Origin: Straminergon stramineum
Lineage: Eukaryota > Streptophyta > Bryopsida > Hypnales > Calliergonaceae
Reading direction: 5' to 3'
Length of the DNA: 64,000 nucleotides
NCBI GenBank assembly: GCA_963920665.1
Contig: OY987266.1
Location: forward strand, 20,572,248 to 20,636,247
Shown: positions 36,237 through 46,810 of the stretch, in pieces
Layout: each line of letters starts with the position of its first letter
How positions within the stretch are numbered: the first letter of the stretch is position 1
Notes under the pieces: model-generated
The model's input: only the letters and a program-made list of their open reading frames with translations
Databases searched by the model: none
What the model was told of the DNA's origin: nothing
Position numbers and translations under genes: made by a program

Positions 36237-38999
36237 AGGTGATGCTAGTTAGACTCTTCCTAGTGCCAATTTAGTTAAGATTGAATTGGGTGGAATTGTT
36301 TTGCTTACCACTCAAGTAGTTACCCCCCAAATAGCCACTTTTTGCTATTGTGCCTAGTTACTATTATTAGATTGGCCAAATTTTCATATTTTCTTGTTGA
36401 CAAGGAAAAGGAGGTTTCAACGCACCAAAGAAATGTGGCTTTTGGATATTGTATGCAAAAGTTACGAAGATCAAAGTTTTTTTGGTAGATGTTTTAGAAT
36501 CGTTACCTTCAATATATTTACATATTGATTTTAGAACAAGAGATGCATACAAAGTGAGGGGGGTGGTTTTAGACAAGGTGCAATTTTGGGTGTACCCACT
36601 TTACAAATTCATCAAATATTCCCATTTAGTTGCCTAGCACTTGTTTTGGGACATTTCACACTACATCAATATGTGATCAATAAAATGTTATAGATTTTGA
36701 AATCTAAATATTCAACACGTGTTAGATTGGGCAACTAATTAGAAGCACACATAATGAGCCTACATTAAGGTATTCAATATGGTAGGAGACACTATTAGTT
36801 TGAGATCGTGTTCTTTATTAGAAAACATATAAGTTTAATAATGCAAGAAGATTATAGAGACTACTCATCTTATTTCCAATAGATTCTAATTTAAACAAAA
36901 CAAAAATCTTTGTTAAAATTATTGTGTCTCACATTTAATTGCAATTTTAAAGGAAATGTTAGCCAATGTTATCTTTTAAAGGATAAAAAATTGATTATAT
37001 TGTCAAAAGTTATTGTTCAAATTTGACCAAATTTTCATATCATGAGACAGTAATGAAGAGCATCTAACGCATTGATAAAGAAAAGAATAAGAAGTGCTGT
37101 AATGCCGTTAAAAAAAAATCCAATTTGGGATTCTTTTCTGTCTCTTTGGGGGGAAAAAATCTCTGGCACCTTTTGTGGCTTGGTAGTAACTTTTCTTCTA
37201 GTGAACTATATGATGCTATCTATTTGCAAGATATAGGTTCCAGTGTTTGGGAAAAACCCATCAGCTAGTTCAAAGTTAGTTGGTGGAATTGGGAAAAACA
37301 ACTAGTTGCAATTTAAAAGCATTGGAAAAAAATAGGTGAAAAAATCTATAAAATTTGTATATGGGGTAAAAATTAGAGAAAATAACTGGACTGGGTACTT
37401 GAAAAAACCAAAGAAAAAATAGTTGAACAATGTAGGAATCAAAGGAAAAACTAAAAAAATATCCAAAACACTCATTAAGTTGGTCGTTGGTGAGATTGGT
37501 GATGAGTGGTGACCATCATGGGGAAGAACTTATTTTAGTCTATTTTTTAAATTCATACAAAAAGAATTACACAATTTCATAGTATAGAAAGACTTAAAAT
37601 CATTCATTTAAGTTGTTGTGCATAAATGTAATGATTACAATTTTTATGATTTTTCAAAAGAATTTTTGTATTTTTTGTGAATTTTTAAAGTCCAGAGTTG
37701 AAAAAATCTACTAAGATAGGATGACCTATTGTCAAACCTTTGATCTTTGCACATATTTAGACATATGGGATTCACATATTTGCACACCCATTATTTGGAT
37801 ACAACAGAATGGCAAATTGGAGAATTTTCTCACATACTATTATAAACTCATTTCTAAACAAAAAGCGTGTACACAATAAAGGTGGTCCAAACAAAAAACA
37901 CATAGCTTAAGTAGTACCATTGTTGTTCCTAGGGACAAACTACTCTTGTCCATCTGGATTCTAATGTTTTTTTAAAATCCCTATACAGTTGCAATGGTAA
38001 TCCAAAAGCATCCTATAAAATAGTAGACTAATCAATGAACCTTCTACCATGTGTAGAAACTGCACATGTGGTGGTCTTCAATGAGTTTATAAATTGGTGA
38101 CTATTCAATCCAATTCCAACCTTTTCAACCCCAATTCTACATTGAAGTTGTTACAATGCCAATTGTTTACAGATTTCTTTACATTAGGATGCAAGAGCAC
38201 GCAATTGGAACCAAAACTAGGAAAAACAATTGGAGGTAGGGTTGTATACTTTAACTTCTTTAGTCTAAGTTCATTTTTGAGCTTCTTCAAGTTTTCTCAA
38301 AACTAAATAAAAAGACTAAGTTTTGATAAGTTTTATCAATTTAAAAAAACCTCTAATGGTACAAATTTAAACTAGATATGTTATGGAAAAGAAAGCACAA
38401 CAATATCACCTATGGATTGAAAGATTCTAGTATTTGATAAAGAAGGAGTAAAAAAATGAAAGTTGTTTGAAGTCTCTTAATCTGCTTGTTATGTGTCAAA
38501 TATAAAATTGAGGTCATGAAGAAAATATGAGGTTAGAAGTCATAATATATAGAATGACATTTTTGGTTTCTCAAAATCTACTCTACAACATTTATAACAA
38601 GTTTTCAATGTGATTATCCATGAGCTCCACTGTGTTTGAGGAATTGAGGGTCATCTTTAAGAATTACTAACATTAAAAAATCAAGTTTTGCAAATGACGC
38701 ACTTGCACAAAGTCTTCAATACAAAAATTATAAACATTTTTTTTTCAAAATTAGATTTTTGGTGTTTGAAATAAACTTATGAAAAAATGAAACTATACAA
38801 AAAATTACCAAAATTAATACTTTGGTAAAAATTTATTAAACTTCAAAATTTTGTCTACACCAAAATATGGTGCCTTGGCATTTAGGAATTAATATCTCTA
38901 TTACTTTTCAACCATATTGCGCTAAGTGTGTAAAGTTGGAGACATCCCACATGCATGATTCCAATTTATATTTGGAACACTCAAAGAGACCCGTAGTAC
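36237..38999. other. AT-rich repeats, no gene seen
   Basis: 36345-36510 repeats 31400-31560. A single CACTA-like end, TTTTCTTCTAGTG, stops at 37203 with no visible partner. Around 38395-38440 lies another member of the family with GGATTGAAAGATT. No coding frame is supported. Confidence 0.4.
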
Positions 39000-39807
39000 T
39001 TCACAGAATTGGGGGTGGATAGAATTGGGTATTTCTACCGGTGACATATCACAGTGCAATGGAGCGAAGGAAGCAGAAAGCCCGTGTTCGTAGATCTCCT
39101 TGTCATGGATTCCCGGAACCGTTAGCGCTTTGAGAAAAGGCCGTCCGGGACAACCGCACCAATTCAAATGCGTCATGATCTAACACTGATGTACAAATCT
39201 AGGATCGCAATGTAACCCCAACATGAAAGTCAACGTTGTTTCCGGTTTCACAATCTCAACCTTGGATCTGAATAATGTGAAAGAATTTAGAACAATTGCT
39301 TGCTGGTCTTCACAAATCACAATCAAACTGGCAGTTAGCTGATCATTCCATCGTTGATCCGCTAACGAATTTGATGAATCGAATACATCCATATACTGTG
39401 CATCGATCCAGCGTATGGCAATCGATCATGAAGGAAGGACTGGAATCTCGGGTTCCGTACAAAATGACCACATTCAATCAGATCTGGCGATGCTTGAATT
39501 CGCTGATGTTTTCTGTTTCTGTTTCGAGTACGTCGTCGACTCGTCGTACGCTCTTAGGTGCAAAAGCTAGGGTCGGAGTGAGTTGAACACTACTTTGTCT
39601 CTTTTGCTTACGTTGATATAACTTGTGATGCTCACCATTTTTTGCCCAGATCTCGCCACACGTACATCAGATCTAAGTTCTGGATAGACGAAATTCGTCG
39701 TCTTTGCTTGTTTCGATCTCTTTTTCGTAATCTTCAATTTCCATCGTACATGGCTGGCTGACTGGGGTAATTCCGTTTGGGTGTCACTGCATCATCGCTT
39801 GAAATTT

Positions 39808-40046
39808 CGTTGTCAGGGAGTATTTTTTTTGTGGTTTTTTTTCGAAACAAGCGTGTTCAGGAAACACACTGCTTTCACGAGTCAGGAGGAGAGGCTGATT
39901 TCACGCAAGGTAAGGAACCTGTCGCCGTTGTCAGGGAGTTTCATTGCAACGTAACTAATAGCAATGAGATTCGATTATTAGTCAGTCAGGTCTTGATTAA
40001 TTTGTCTGAACAGCATCTCCCCGGCTTAGTTTTCGTTGTCAGGGAG
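39808..40046 (+). repeat. Three exact copies of a 13-base word upstream of the LBD gene
   Basis: CGTTGTCAGGGAG occurs exactly at 39808-39820, 39926-39938 and 40034-40046, with intervals of 118 and 108 bases. Surrounding bases are not clearly alike, so it looks like a conserved short motif rather than a simple tandem duplication. It could be a protein-binding site; TCAG at its centre could also act as a splice acceptor. Confidence 0.8.
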
Positions 40047-40388
40047 GGCGTGTTTAGTTACTCGTCTGACAAAAAATGTGATGCGGGAGCACACATTTAA
40101 GTTGAGCATACCTGGCAATCGAACCCTGATTATGTTTTAATTCTGCACCGCCCTCCAAAATTCACAGTAACCAGGCAGACAAGTGTTCGTTGCCTTCTGT
40201 TTGTCCTTATTACTATGGGTCGCTTCCACTCACTAGATTCTGCACCATGAAGCATTCTCTCCCCCAACGTAACCTCCTCGGAGTCCCTAGCCACCACGTC
40301 TTCGCCCAATTTTATACCAATATCGCCGAAATTTTCAGAAATATCTCATCGCCGTGTTCACACGGAACCGCAGAAGGCGTAGACGTCA

Positions 40389-40413
40389 GAGACACGTCAC
40401 ACCTCTATAAAAA
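40389..40413 (+). promoter_or_regulatory. Auxin-response-type hexamer and ACGT core beside a TATA box
   Basis: GAGACA (reverse of TGTCTC), an overlapping CACGTC and TATAAAAA lie within 25 bases, with GACGTCA immediately before. ARF proteins activating LBD genes through TGTCTC-type sites is known for lateral-root LBD genes in Arabidopsis; its application here is inference. A single hexamer is expected by chance every 2 kb or so on both strands. Confidence 0.35.
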
Positions 40414-41852
40414 GACAACCGACCATGGGGAAAGCGAATAGTTTATTTTAGTGGGGAAATAATAGTCCTCGCTATCTCTTGGTGGCCTGGTGCGCAGTTT
40501 ATAAATAACCCTAGTCCTAGGGGGTGTTGACGAGCGAGCTGGCCCGGCCCTACCGGGAAGGAAAAACAGGGTTGCCAAGGGGAGGAAGGACCCCACGTTT
40601 CCTTCTCCGACACTCCACGCCTGCTGCTGCTTGCTTGCTGCCCACCATACAAGAGTGCATTCACGCTTGCGCGCACTCTTTTACATTCCTCCGTCTTTCT
40701 AGTTCTAGGGATCCTGAGCTCCACGTTGTGACTTTGGGGAGTCCAATAGCCTCGGAACCCGTCGCGAGCTTCACCCTTCCTGTTAGGCGCATGGTAACAT
40801 AGGTTTCAGTGCTTTTCATTTGTCGTCTCAGATAATTCTCTCCCGCGCTCAGAAGGTCCTCGGCTAGGCCTTCAGTTATCGTCATATAAGTTTCTCGTGT
40901 CCTCTACTTCCAGTGGATTGGAGATTATATTTCGGCTTCATGTTGGGCCATGAAAGTTAACGGGTTTGCTTGTTGATTTGGGCGGCACATGTGCGTGAGA
41001 GTGAGTGCATCTCCAGATTGTTGAGGGTGGACGAAAATTTGGATGAGAACGGAATACTCATGTGGAGTGATTCGACGGGGATTAGTGAACGGGGTACCAG
41101 ATTATTGACAATCGCGGTTCCAAGGAATGCGAAAACCCCGAACTGGAGCACGCGTTTGGTTGAATTCGCCCCACATTTAGCAATCCCGATGTGCGAAGCG
41201 GGAACTCGAGACGTGAAGGATCATGCAGGCGAGGGCGTGGGAGTAGTCTGGCATTAGTGGGGATTGTGAGAGCAAGTCTAGCAGTATTCGGACCATCAGG
41301 TTAGTCAGGCTGGCGAGTCCAGGCAGCAGCACGCTGCAGCGGCAGCTGGCCGTGGGGGACGGGGAGCACGCGTCCTGGGGGCTAGAGCACTCTCCGAACG
41401 CCGTGGTGGACAGGGGCAAGCCGGGACTGGAGAGCGAGGAATTAGCGCTTCGCGACAGGCAGGAGCTCGAGACGTGGACTCGAGAAGCCGCACGCGAGAG
41501 CGTGAACCTGGGAAGCTGGGTGACTTCGAGTCGCGGCAGCGACGGGACCAAGGATCTAGACCAGCAAGCGTGGCCAACGAACTCAGGCACGCCGAAGCCC
41601 GGCGAGCATCTGGAGAATTGGGGACGCAAGCATCCGGCGGGACCGGAACCCGGCGACAGGGAAGGCGAAGGAGGATTACAAGCAATTGGGGGTGCCGCCG
41701 ATTCGTCCCCGCCCTCCGACAGTAGAGAATGTGTCACCCCTGGGAGTGTGGAGAATCGAAGCGCGGCCGCACGGGCGCGAAGTGGGCTTAGCCCGGAGAT
41801 CACCGCGCGCGGCCGCTCCTCGTCGGGTACCGCGGCCGGCTACGGCTCCTCC

Positions 41853-42134
41853 ATGAGCAGCAGTAGCGGCGCGCCCTGCGGCGCTTGCAAATTCTTACGA
41901 CGAAAGTGCGTGCGGGGGTGTATCTTCGCGCCCTACTTCGGCGCCGAGCAAGGCGCAGCCAAGTTCGCGGCAGTCCACAAGGTGTTCGGCGCCAGCAATG
42001 TGGCCAAGCTGTTGCTTCACATTCCCACGCCGCGACGATGCGACGCAGTGCTGACCATCAGCTACGAGGCGCAGGCGCGCTTGTCGGATCCAGTTTACGG
42101 CTGCGTCGCCACTATCTTCGCACTTCAACAGCAG
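41853..42134 (+). CDS. LBD transcription factor, class I, exon 1 (LOB domain)
   Basis: The gene encodes a 252-residue nuclear DNA-binding protein of the LOB-domain family; members control organ boundaries, lateral root and vascular development. Exon 1 (94 codons) carries the C block C9-x2-C12-x6-C19-x3-C23, a zinc-binding type motif; the GAS block, with FGASN at 45-49; and DPVYG at 79-83. Exon 1 ends at L91-QQQ with CAG before a GTGCGC donor. Wording such as [11 protein letters not shown] and [14 protein letters not shown] recalls the LBD18/LBD30-like group, judged from memory. ATG 41853 is the first in-frame ATG: the open frame reaches back to about 41352 but without another ATG (41352 is GTG). 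The exon is much richer in GC than its surroundings. No named orthologue is claimed. Confidence 0.93.
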
Positions 42135-45100
42135 GTGCGCACCAACCAACACATAGTCGGATGTTCACCTTGCTTCCCCTCATGATCCCTCCAGCTTTCA
42201 CACCCTTGTATCCTCCTGGTTCCACTCTCTTCAAACCCTTTCTATGCTTCCGCAAACTTCGCAGCCTTGATTTTCTCCATTTGAAGGACCAAGATGAGAT
42301 TATTCTCCCGTCGCAGTTGATTTCATTGCCACGGGGCCTGTTGTCCGGGCTCCAGTCTAATTCCAACTATTCTGAACCGCAGTCTCAGGATCTCCATCAG
42401 CTGATAATTCATTTATTATTACTCGATACTCCAGTTGCATGGTGCTTGTCGGGCGTCGTAATCTACCCAGAATCCAATTTGTAGGACATTTTCGTGATTT
42501 CTCAAACCCTCGAGATGCTTCCGTATACTTGGCAGTCTTCATTGATCACCATTCGGAGGAAAGACGTATTCACGTGCCCAAGTTTGTTTCATTTCTATCG
42601 GGGTAGTTAGCCGGGAGTTCAATTCCAACGAAATTCGAAGGATCAAATCATTTTGTTCTCTGGATTACCATCCATTGATGAATGAGTAATACTCGGTACT
42701 TCAATTGCATGGTGCGATTATACATCGTGAACTGCCACGAAGATAATTTGTAGGACATTTTTAATACCTGCCGGCCTCGAAGTTAGCTCTTACAAAACTA
42801 GCTTCGTTTCCGGAATTCTATAGAACGGGATTCATTCCCGAACTTATTGTAGAACTAACGTGTCTAGCTAGAAACATTCGAACCTCACAAGCGATTGGTA
42901 CAGCTATTGGTATAACTATTGACTGTTTAATGTCTAGACTGATATTCCTCGGCATTGTAGGCCTTTGTCACATACTGGTAATAGTTTCTTGCTTTCTTGT
43001 CACCACGTGAATTAAAAGTACTTGATTTCTAATCTGTTCTTGGAAACCAAGAGTCGCGGAACGCACATTACTTTTCCGAATCAGAATTATGCACTTGGTC
43101 CTCGCATACATATTAGTCTTTTGAAAAGTGCTGTGCGTATCGACGTCTTCTGATGCAGACAGTGCACACCGGCAGGTTTCGGTTGACTTCAACATTGGGT
43201 GCTTTAAGCAAACGTAAGAGTCCCTACTGTTGCTCAATTTTCTGTTACTTTCAGGTTTCTGTTATATTGAAGAGCAAGATTATAACAGCTATATAAATTT
43301 TGTTCCGCTAGAAAAAATTACTGCAGCTAAGCCGGTTACTGGCTTTACTGACCGCAACCTGTTTAGTATCTGCTTAAGTAGTGATTTATAATTTTATTAA
43401 TCATTCCGCATATTGACCCTCGGATTCACCTTTGCTTCAGAACAGTGCTTGCTAGTGTACGATTGCCACGTGATAGGTAATGAAGTTAGTGTATTTCTGC
43501 TTAGCAGTTTTTGTTACAATAGAGTATTTCAGAGCGCCGAAATTGCGAAGTTCAAGTACCCAGATTTCCAAATCTAGGACTGGTATAGATCTGAAGGTTT
43601 CACTCGGGTTAAATGAAACTGGTTCAATTCTACTGAAATCTGCCATTTCAACGAGTATGGGGTTCACTCCGTATTGAATCACGGTCAGTGTGTCTTGACC
43701 TGGAGGTGCTGCATTGGATGCTGACTTCTGAAGTCACGAAATTATAGAGCACGCTTTAAGTAAACTGAAATTCTGACTTGATATCCTGAAAGGGTTAGAC
43801 AGGTAACCTTTGAGACTAACTGTGGGATTAACTAGATACTGGGCGTCGTTAAGCACACTCGATTTACTTAGACCGAAAGATGGTTACGTATTAGGACGGA
43901 AAAATTAATGTTCGTTAAAATTGTAGTGTTGAAGGTCATGAGTATTGACACTGAGAGGGAAGTGGTTTGGCTAACTTATTAGCTAAGCCACTTAAAACCT
44001 GTAAAAGTGACTTTTTCTATGCCTTTTACAGAGCGTTGAATGGTGAACTCAACTGGAGGGTTCTCCTGTCGAAGAGATAGAAATCCCTGGATGAAGTAAG
44101 GTAACTACGCCAAATTGAGACCTGTTTGCAAGTCGGACCCTACAAATTTTTGCCTCAAATCTGCAACTCTCATTCATGAGAGCCTTGCACACTTTGAAAA
44201 TTCATCTAGTATATTTCTAAGGTGTCCAAAAATTTCATGCTACAAGTATCTGGAATCCTCTGTGGACTCGCAACAAGACTAACAAAATTCAGACAACTTA
44301 ATAATATTAACAGGAACCATGATTCAATGCTTATTTCGAGCGATTTTAGATGTAGTTAACTTAGGTGTAACCGAGTTATTCCCGAGTATCCGCTTCCCAG
44401 AAGACCGGGAGACGGTTACGCGTGGTCTGAGAGTAGAAAAGAAAATTGCAGTTGTACCTTCCACATTCACAATCTGGCATTTCCCAGATTTTACTATTAA
44501 CAGCAGAGAGCCGGACATCGAATACGGTAGCTAGTCCTCGATCGATTATAATGACGATGACTTAAGATATTGGGTTTGATTTCCACCAGGTACACGTACT
44601 TGGTACATACAAGAATATCTGCGGAAGGATCGAATTCTATACTGAGATGCAGCTAATCGTAAGCTATTTGACTGTATCGGTCACTGACTAGTGACTTTTA
44701 AGTTTCATATTCCATTTAAACGAGTCTAATCATACGTCGTGATTCTGATAAGGCGATATTAGTCAGTAATTACTTCTTCACGGATCGACTTGGTGTAGAA
44801 CTAATGATCCAAGTCCCTGCTGAGATCTATTTTGTTGGTCATAGAAGGCAACTACATCTAAAATCAGCTGAGTAAGCATTTGATCATGGTTCCTATTTTG
44901 GTTGAGTTTTGGGTTTAGGGTCACAAGTGGACTCAGGATTCTCTCATCATGCAGTTTTTGGACATCATATGAGTAAACTTTGTATATTATAAATGCGGAA
45001 GATAGTTGTAAATCAAACCCTAGGCTCTAGTGAATAGAGGGTGTATGTTTTAGCCACGCAAATAATAATCTGGAGGGGTTGAGGGGTCGGTTTTAGAAAT

Positions 45101-46333
45101 GGGTTGCAATGGCGGGCAGTTACCTGAATGAACTTATTAGTTTCATACTTCATTCATATTAGTCTATATGTTATAATTCTGATTAGGTTATATTAGTCAG
45201 TAGTTCCTCATGGACCGGGTTAGTGAGTAATACTTTGAGAAGGTTCTGGAATGCAACGTGCCTGTTGTGAGCGGTACATACCTGCAGTAATATCTTAGCA
45301 GCCGATTTAAAGAGTCCTGATGTTTAACTATTCCGTGGAAGAGTACTTTCACAATCGTACAGCAGCGTCACCACAAGTGAAAATGCTGCTCGGTTCGCCG
45401 TTGGGTCATTACTGAACGTGAGGTCGTGGGTGCCCTTAAGCATCAAATCTCTAGGAATCTGATTATGGGGCTGCCAATGTGGCTTTTAAAGTCACATTGC
45501 GGCCATAGGACATGTATATACTCTAGCCTCTTGAAACTGACTCCAAAAAAGGTCACTATGGTTAGTGTATAGTTTGGATGTGTGATCAGTGTGCTGCAGT
45601 TGACGTGCCAAGTGTACAGGATGATATTTCAGAATATTGTTTTAGAACTAAAGAGGTCCGAGTGAAAGCACACTATGTAGTTAAGTTAGGTTTACTGAGG
45701 GCCAGTTAATAGCAGTTAGGAGTTGAGAGTTGGGACTGTTGGGAGTTGATTCCCAGATGAGAGTGCTCTGCCCTGATTAATACTGTAGTACCTTCTAGCT
45801 TCAGATTTGCGATATCCAATCTAATGTTGATTGAATTTATCTTTGATGAGGGATGGTTTGTACCTTAGATATAGTAATTAACTCTGGGTCAATGGTTTCA
45901 AACTTTAGTAATTTCACTCGATTCTTGGGTCTGTAACTTTTCTGTACATTAAATTCTCCTTCTGATATCAGGTACAACTTTTGACATGTCTGAAACTCCC
46001 TGCATGCACTGATTACCTTCTAGCTTCAGATACGCAATAACCATTCTACTATTTGATCAAACTTACATCCGGTGAGGGATGTGTTCACGTGTTATACGTT
46101 TTCATTGATGTCAAAATAATACTCGTTAATTACGTTCTTTTCAGCAGTATTTCAGGTGACAAGCTTACAGGCCGAGTTCCTCTCTGCATGCACTGATTTC
46201 TTCTAGCTTCAGATATGCAGTAACTAATCTAACTTTTGATTAAGCTTAACTCTCTTCAGGGATGAGCTCTTCACTGCCATTTGTATTTCTATCAACATTC
46301 GTTGATTTTTCGTACTTCTCTGCAATATTTCAG
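42135..46333 (+). other. Intron of the LBD gene, 4199 bp, phase 0
   Basis: Donor GTGCGC at 42135, acceptor TTTCAG ending at 46333. An intron at this point of the LOB domain, between LQQQ and the next zipper heptad, is common in class I LBD genes, but this one is long. It contains a tandem duplication of about 270 bp (42237-42770), a direct repeat about 440 bp apart (44695-44810 and 45135-45235), and a triplicated segment at its 3' end (45773-46370). Frames inside (for example 42968-43237 on - and 44319-44534 on +) show no recognisable protein. Confidence 0.85.
42237..42770 (+). repeat. Tandem duplication of about 270 bp in the LBD intron
   Basis: 42237-42500 and 42505-42770 share AAACCC with ATGCTTCCG, a TACTCGnTACTnCAnTTGCA phrase ending GCATGGTGC (about 42437 and 42705), and AATTTGTAGGACATTTT (about 42477 and 42747). 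The copies have diverged substantially. Confidence 0.65.
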
Positions 46334-46370
46334 GTAGCAAGCTTGCAGGCGGAGCTAGCAATGGTGCAAG
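45773..46370 (+). repeat. Tandem triplication containing the exon 2 splice acceptor
   Basis: Three successive blocks, 45773-46010, 46011-46192 and 46193-46370, share CTTCTAGCTTCAGATnnGC (45792, 46018 and 46201 areas) and end in an acceptor-like region: ATATCAG-GTA (AG at 45970-45971), TTTCAG-GTG (46154-46155) and the real TTTCAG-GTA (46332-46333). Block 2 keeps AAGCTTACAGGCCGAG, matching AAGCTTGCAGGCGGAG of exon 2. The first two blocks share TGCATGCACTGATT at their boundary. Confidence 0.8.
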
Positions 46371-46810
46371 CGCAATTGGCAGACCGTCACGCTCACCTGC
46401 AACAAACGCACCATCAGCATCAGCAGAGAATGGTACAACAGCAACAGCAAGGGTTTGCAGCAAGCCAAGCACCACCAGAGTATATGCTACACTTACCGGA
46501 CCACTCGACTTCAGGTCTGTCCATGGGCATGCCGGGAGTCTCCAGCGCTAATAACCCTTATACTTCCAGAGTGAAGCCTGAGGAAGAAAGCAGTTACCAC
46601 CTTCATGGCTTACAGCAACAACATCAACATCAACAGCAGCAGCAACAACATCAACATCACTATGACTTAGGAATGCCCTCCAGCGGCCTGCAGGATCATT
46701 CGGAGCACAGCCTTTTGGAATCTCTACAAAAGTCCCGAAGCGGAGGAATGGGCGACCAGCCTGACGGAGGGGAGTTGCAAGCGTTGGCGTCTCTCCTTCG
46801 CCGGAAATAG
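46334..46810 (+). CDS. LBD transcription factor, class I, exon 2 (zipper end and C-terminal region)
   Basis: Exon 2 (158 codons and TAG) begins VASLQAEL and completes the class I leucine-zipper-like motif L-x6-L-x3-L-x6-L at L91, L98, L102 and L109, used for dimerisation. The junction with exon 1 is phase 0 and leaves the motif exact, which supports the splice. The variable C-terminal half is rich in Gln and His, with a tract around residues 188-203, typical of activation-type regions. VKPE at 174-177 fits the minimal SUMO site pattern. The end, ELQALASLLRRK, is Leu-rich and basic. The CAG/CAA/CAT tracts could vary in length. The - strand frame here is a shadow of this exon. Confidence 0.92.
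   Translation, partial: VASLQAELAMVQAQLADRHAHLQQTHHQHQQRMVQQQQQGFAASQAPPEYMLHLPDHSTSGLSMGMPGVSSANNPYTSRVKPEEESSYHLHGLQQQHQHQQQQQQHQHHYDLGMPSSGLQDHSEHSLLESLQKSRSGGMGDQPDGGELQALASLLRRK

Larger units (their letters stand above)
39000..41852 (+). promoter_or_regulatory. Upstream region and probable 5' leader of the LBD gene
   Basis: The dispersed repeats stop near 39.0 kb, and GC content rises towards the gene. Two TATA-like sites are visible: TATAAAAA at 40406-40413 and TTTATAAATA at 40498-40507. Just upstream of the first are GACGTCA (40382-40388), GAGACA (40389-40394, the reverse of the auxin-response hexamer TGTCTC) and CACGTC (40393-40398 area). A forward TGTCTC lies at 39596-39601. A consensus-like donor AAG-GTAAGG at 39907-39913 suggests a possible leader intron. 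A - strand ATG frame at 38922-39176 is unrecognised. I cannot fix the transcription start. Confidence 0.45.

Noticed and set aside
35000..36300. CRISPR-like array suggested by the repeated AATTAGGTTGCC word
   Set aside because: The repeats are in both orientations and irregularly spaced, in a plant genome; foldback structure explains them.
40108..40135. tRNA B-box-like GGTTCGATTGCC on the - strand
   Set aside because: The flanking bases do not form a T stem, and no A box or acceptor stem is found at the required distance.
41177..41803. 208-codon open frame on the - strand opposite the LBD leader
   Set aside because: It lies in GC-rich DNA where stop codons are rare on both strands; composition is Pro/Ser/Arg-rich with no motif.
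41352..41852. Annotating the LBD protein with a 167-residue N-terminal extension
   Set aside because: The first codon of that frame is GTG, there is no in-frame ATG before 41853, and LOB proteins normally have the C block close to the N-terminus.
46262..46333. Starting an LBD-like C-terminal gene at the ATG at 46262
   Set aside because: The 24 codons before 46334 are intron sequence ending in a good polypyrimidine tract and TTTCAG; joining to exon 1 restores the exact leucine-zipper spacing.
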